Positions 61,050-64,000 of a stretch of DNA of 64,000 bases are shown one piece after another. Where the stretch lies: positions 1 to 64,000 of the forward strand of contig NZ_CANLEA010000023.1 in NCBI RefSeq assembly GCF_947489565.1, in the 5' to 3' direction. Numbering within the stretch: position 1 is the first letter of the stretch; each line of letters begins with the position of its first letter. Both the position numbers and the translations under genes were made by a program. The notes under the pieces were generated by a model, which was not told where the DNA came from, did no database searches, and was given only the letters and a program-made list of their open reading frames with translations. The stretch comes from an uncultured Kordia sp. (GTDB taxonomy: Bacteria > Bacteroidota > Bacteroidia > Flavobacteriales > Flavobacteriaceae).

Positions 61050-62070
61050 TGTCGCTTATTTTTTTTTCTAGTTGATTGATTGTTTTGGCAAGTTTTGGCA
61101 AGTTTTTGAAGTATACATACGATTTGTTGTAATCTCCATAGTTTAATGCTGGCGAACCTTGCAATGTTTCACCATCTTTTACATTTCTTCCAATTCCAGA
61201 TTGCGCTTGAATTTTGACATTGTCACCAATCGTTATATGTCCAACGATTCCGACTTGTCCTCCGATCATGCAATTTTTACCAATTTTGGTAGATCCTGCA
61301 ATTCCTGTTTGAGCAGCAATAACTGTATTTTCTCCAATTTCTACATTGTGTGCAATTTGAATTTGATTGTCGAGCTTTACTCCTCTTTTGATTACTGTTG
61401 AACCTAAAGTTGCTCTATCAATAGTAGTTCCTGCTCCAATGTCTACATTGGCTTCTAAGATTACATTTCCTGTTTGAGGTACTTTTTGATACTCTCCTTT
61501 TTCATTCGGCGCAAAGCCAAATCCATCTGCGCCCACAATAGCACCACTATGGATTACGCAATTATCTCCAATAACCGATTCCGAATAAATTTTGGCTCCG
61601 GCAAAGATGACTACATTGTCTCCTATAGTAACATTATCTCCAATATATGCATTTGGATATACCTTTACATAGTCGCCAATTTTCACATTTTCGCCCATGT
61701 ATGAGAACGCTCCAAAGTATAATTCTTCTCCGTAAGTTGCAGAATCTGATATAAAGGCAGGTTGTTCAATACCTACTTTATTCATTTTTACTTTGTTGTA
61801 ATATTCTAAAAGTTTGGAAAATGATTTGTATGCGTCTTCTACTTTTATCAGCGTAGTAGTTAATTCTTCTTCGGCTGTAAAATCTTTATTTACGATGGTT
61901 ATCGATGCACGTGTACTATAAATGTACTGTGTATATTTGGGGTTTGCTAAGAAAGTTAATGAACCTTCTGTACCTTCTTCAATTTTAGAAAGTTTGGATA
62001 CTTCAGTGTTTGGATCACCTACGATATCTCCTTCTAAAATACCTGCTATTTGTGTCGCTGTAAACTTCAT
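61042..62070 (-). CDS. lpxD: UDP-3-O-acyl-glucosamine N-acyltransferase LpxD
   Basis: A 342-residue left-handed beta-helix acyltransferase for the third step of lipid A synthesis. It has an N-terminal uridine-binding domain (1-100: [36 protein letters not shown]), the hexapeptide-repeat helix ([20 protein letters not shown]) and the catalytic His in [20 protein letters not shown]. It ends in a helix with [17 protein letters not shown]. Normal length. It lies 24 bases after the HD-domain gene, and overlaps lpxC by 8 bases. Confidence 0.96.
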   Translation of the reverse strand: MKFTATQIAGILEGDIVGDPNTEVSKLSKIEEGTEGSLTFLANPKYTQYIYSTRASITIVNKDFTAEEELTTTLIKVEDAYKSFSKLLEYYNKVKMNKVGIEQPAFISDSATYGEELYFGAFSYMGENVKIGDYVKVYPNAYIGDNVTIGDNVVIFAGAKIYSESVIGDNCVIHSGAIVGADGFGFAPNEKGEYQKVPQTGNVILEANVDIGAGTTIDRATLGSTVIKRGVKLDNQIQIAHNVEIGENTVIAAQTGIAGSTKIGKNCMIGGQVGIVGHITIGDNVKIQAQSGIGRNVKDGETLQGSPALNYGDYNKSYVYFKNLPKLAKTINQLEKKISDNE

Positions 62071-62094
62071 TCCCGCAAAAGTATAAAAAAACTC

Positions 62095-63324
62095 CTAAAG
62101 TTTGTCTTTTGGGTAACATATATAATATTTTGTCACGGGTTTTGAGAGCGCTTTCAAGTTTAATTGGTCAGAAGCCTTGACAACATCTTGAATTTTTCCT
62201 GATTTCATTAAGATGTTTATGTTCTGACTATTCGTTTTGTACGCTTGATTTGAAATTTCTCCCGAGAACACAAAATACGCCGCTTCCGCTTCGCTAATAT
62301 TGTATTCTTTCATTAAATTCTCTGTCTCGTTTTGTAGTTTTTTGGTAGAAATTTTCTTGTTTTTGATTTTTATAGCGAGTAAATCACGATTAATGATCAT
62401 TTTACAAAGATTGGAAAGCACAAAATCATCTTCTTTCATCCATTCTTTCATGGCAGAAACTACATCATAATCATCAAGTTGCGCAAATCTATCTAATACT
62501 TCGTAACTGAAATCTTTAATCGAAATTTCATTCTGAATAAAGAAAGATAACGCTGCACTTGCTTGTAATTTAACACCTTGCAAGGTTAATTCTTTCGCTC
62601 TTTTTAAAACTCTAATGAGTAATTGTTCTGCAACCAAACTCGTTTTATGCAAATAGACTTGCCAATACATTAAACGTCTCGCTACTAAAAACTTTTCAAC
62701 CGAATAGATTCCTTTTTCTTCAATCACCAATTCGTCATCTACAACGCTTAACATAGTAATAATACGTTCCGAATTGATATTTCCTTCCGCAACTCCCGTG
62801 TAAAAACTATCACGTTTTAAATAATCAGCTCTATCCATGTCAATTTGACCAGAAATTAACTGATACATGAATTTTCGAGGATAGTTTCCTTTGAATATTT
62901 CGATCGCAAGCGTTAAACTTCCGTTAAATTCTGTATTTAATTGTTCCATTAAGAGTAATGAAATCTCTTCATGGTGGACACTATTTACAATACTGTGTTC
63001 CATGGCATGCGAAAAAGGACCATGACCAATATCATGTAATAATATGGCAATGAGCAAGGCTTGTTTTTCTTCTTCCGATATCTCAACACCCTTAAAACAA
63101 AGCACTTGAATTGCTTTTTGCATTAAATGCATGCAACCCAACGCATGATGAAAGCGTGTGTGATGCGCACCCGGATATACCAAATATGACATTCCCATTT
63201 GTGAAATTCTGCGTAAGCGCTGAAAATATTTATGCTCAATTAAGTCAAAAATGAGCGGATTGGGAATTGTAATAAATCCGTAAATTGGGTCGTTTAAGAT
63301 TTTAAGCTTATTTCTAGTATTCAA
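62095..63324 (-). CDS. HD-domain phosphohydrolase (dGTPase-like)
   Basis: A 409-residue HD-superfamily protein. The metal site is built from HHTRFHHALGCMHLMQKAIQ (about 53-72) and LLHDIGHGPFSHAMEHSI (the HD pair, about 93-110), and Asp in DRADYLKRDSFYTG. This matches the YdhJ-type dNTPase-like HD proteins that stand next to lpxD in flavobacteria. The start codon is TTG: no ATG fits before it, and the promoter box at 63347-63354 is just 22 bases upstream. Substrate unknown, nucleotides likely. Confidence 0.87.
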   Translation of the reverse strand: MNTRNKLKILNDPIYGFITIPNPLIFDLIEHKYFQRLRRISQMGMSYLVYPGAHHTRFHHALGCMHLMQKAIQVLCFKGVEISEEEKQALLIAILLHDIGHGPFSHAMEHSIVNSVHHEEISLLLMEQLNTEFNGSLTLAIEIFKGNYPRKFMYQLISGQIDMDRADYLKRDSFYTGVAEGNINSERIITMLSVVDDELVIEEKGIYSVEKFLVARRLMYWQVYLHKTSLVAEQLLIRVLKRAKELTLQGVKLQASAALSFFIQNEISIKDFSYEVLDRFAQLDDYDVVSAMKEWMKEDDFVLSNLCKMIINRDLLAIKIKNKKISTKKLQNETENLMKEYNISEAEAAYFVFSGEISNQAYKTNSQNINILMKSGKIQDVVKASDQLNLKALSKPVTKYYICYPKDKL

Positions 63325-63346
63325 TCGTATGTTTTTAGAATAAGCA

Positions 63347-63354
63347 CAAATATA
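63347..63354 (-). promoter_or_regulatory. -7 box TATATTTG for the HD-domain gene
   Basis: The minus strand matches TAnnTTTG, and puts the transcript start near 63340, about 16 bases before the TTG start codon. It supports that start, and also implies that the lpx genes downstream may be read from here. No TTG box is seen at 19-21 bases. Confidence 0.45.
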
Positions 63355-63402
63355 AGTACATTACAAGACACCTTACTAACAATTTACTAAATAAAGATTT
63401 AC

Positions 63403-64000
63403 ATGAGTGCATTCAAGATTCTTTGGGTTGATGATGAAATAGATTTATTAAAGCCACATATTCTCTTTTTACAGAAAAAAAATTACGAAGTTACCACGTG
63501 TACAAGCGGAACTGAAGCCATTGAAATGATTGATGAAGATCGTTATGATATTGTTTTTTTGGATGAAAATATGCCTGGTTTGACTGGAATTGAAACCTTG
63601 GCTGAGTTGAAAGAGAAACAAAATAACCTTCCTGTGGTGATGATTACCAAAAGTGAGGAAGAATATATTATGGAAGAAGCTATTGGTTCTAAAATTGCGG
63701 ATTATTTGATAAAACCCGTAAATCCAAATCAGATTTTATTGAGTTTAAAGAAAAATTTAGACCATTCTCGTTTAATTTCTGAAAAAACGACTTCTAACTA
63801 CCAACAAGAATTCCGAAAGATTGCGATGGATATGGCCATGGTAAACTCCATTGAGGAATGGATAGAATTATATCAAAAATTGATTTATTGGGAATTGCAG
63901 TTAGAAGATATTGAAGATACTGGAATGTTTGAAATATTGGAATCTCAAAAAAACGAAGCCAATGTGCAATTTGGAAAGTTCATTGATAAAAATTACCCAG
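63403..64000 (+). CDS. porX: T9SS regulator PorX, partial
   Basis: The 5' part (about 199 residues) of a gene that runs past the window edge. It has a receiver domain with WVDDEIDLLKPHI (9-20), phosphoacceptor Asp 54 in IVFLDENMPGLTG, and Lys 104 in YLIKPVNPNQ, followed by a helical linker (YQQEFRKIAMDMAMVNSIEE, WIELYQKLIYWELQLEDIED). PorX is a response regulator whose C-terminal part is a PglZ domain, and with the kinase PorY it controls type IX secretion. The PglZ part is outside the window, so the call rests on the N-terminal half. Divergent from the HD/lpx cluster. Confidence 0.85.
   Translation, partial: MSAFKILWVDDEIDLLKPHILFLQKKNYEVTTCTSGTEAIEMIDEDRYDIVFLDENMPGLTGIETLAELKEKQNNLPVVMITKSEEEYIMEEAIGSKIADYLIKPVNPNQILLSLKKNLDHSRLISEKTTSNYQQEFRKIAMDMAMVNSIEEWIELYQKLIYWELQLEDIEDTGMFEILESQKNEANVQFGKFIDKNYP

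Noticed and set aside
159-63324. Many open frames on the strand opposite to long genes (for example 10171-10668 plus and 39388-39588 plus).
   Set aside because: They lie fully inside well-supported genes, have no recognisable domains and reflect only codon bias of the real genes.
1-64000. tRNA, rRNA, IS element or prophage genes.
   Set aside because: I saw no cloverleaf with TTCGA arm, no transposase or integrase frame and no phage structural gene in the window.

Overview
The window is AT-rich chromosomal DNA from a Bacteroidota bacterium, almost certainly a marine-type Flavobacteriaceae; the double-glycine precursor peptides and overall gene set would fit the genus Kordia, but that genus guess is tentative. 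Supporting signs are a secreted protein with a type IX secretion (T9SS) C-terminal sorting domain, the start of the T9SS response regulator porX, an LpxC-FabZ fusion, an 8-gene his operon, many SCxx-type lipoproteins, and promoters of the Bacteroidota form TTG-N19..21-TAnnTTTG. I see no rRNA, tRNA, IS element, phage or CRISPR array.

Layout. 1-2.6 kb: a double-domain AraC regulator with SnoaL-like and YHS-domain genes. 2.6-8.3 kb: a lipoprotein, a LytS/LytTR two-component pair with a TPR lipoprotein, and a divergent 7TMR-DISM-type sensor kinase. 8.4-11.8 kb: a TonB-dependent receptor behind a Cys/His-rich DUF6660-like protein (probable metal-linked unit) and a TMEM175-family channel. 11.8-16.1 kb: a large lipoprotein, a small secreted repeat protein, a lanthipeptide-like precursor and a DEAD-box helicase. 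16.2-20.3 kb: SMP-30-like lipoprotein, class III nucleotide cyclase, an overlapping Thg1-like 3'-5' polymerase plus polynucleotide-kinase pair (candidate RNA repair unit), and an XRE/membrane-protein pair. 20.4-31.4 kb: conserved flavobacterial genes, a candidate small RNA, an unusual LamG-plus-berberine-bridge-enzyme fusion, an RhlE-type helicase and a second lanthipeptide-like precursor. 31.5-41 kb: a divergent TruA and the histidine operon hisG-D-C-B-H-A-F-IE, controlled by a readable His-rich leader peptide and attenuator. 41-54.9 kb: OmpA-family and helix-hairpin-helix membrane proteins, an SPFH protein, a 905-residue T9SS cargo, a VWA-type protein, FabG, an S9 peptidase and an M16 peptidase. 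55.5-56.2 kb: a tandem array of five tiny double-glycine peptide genes. 56.2-63.3 kb: sucD, a second lpxD, efp, lpxA, lpxC/fabZ, lpxD and an HD-domain hydrolase; porX runs off the right edge.

The most interesting material is (i) the five-peptide array with single-Cys cores and a clear unequal-crossover chimera, (ii) the Thg1-like/polynucleotide kinase pair, (iii) a dispersed palindromic repeat that has entered the hisA coding sequence in frame and supplies the 3' end of another gene, (iv) an octamer-phased intergenic repeat class, and (v) terminator-bounded non-coding transcripts. Gene functions are inferred from motifs I can read; no database search was run.
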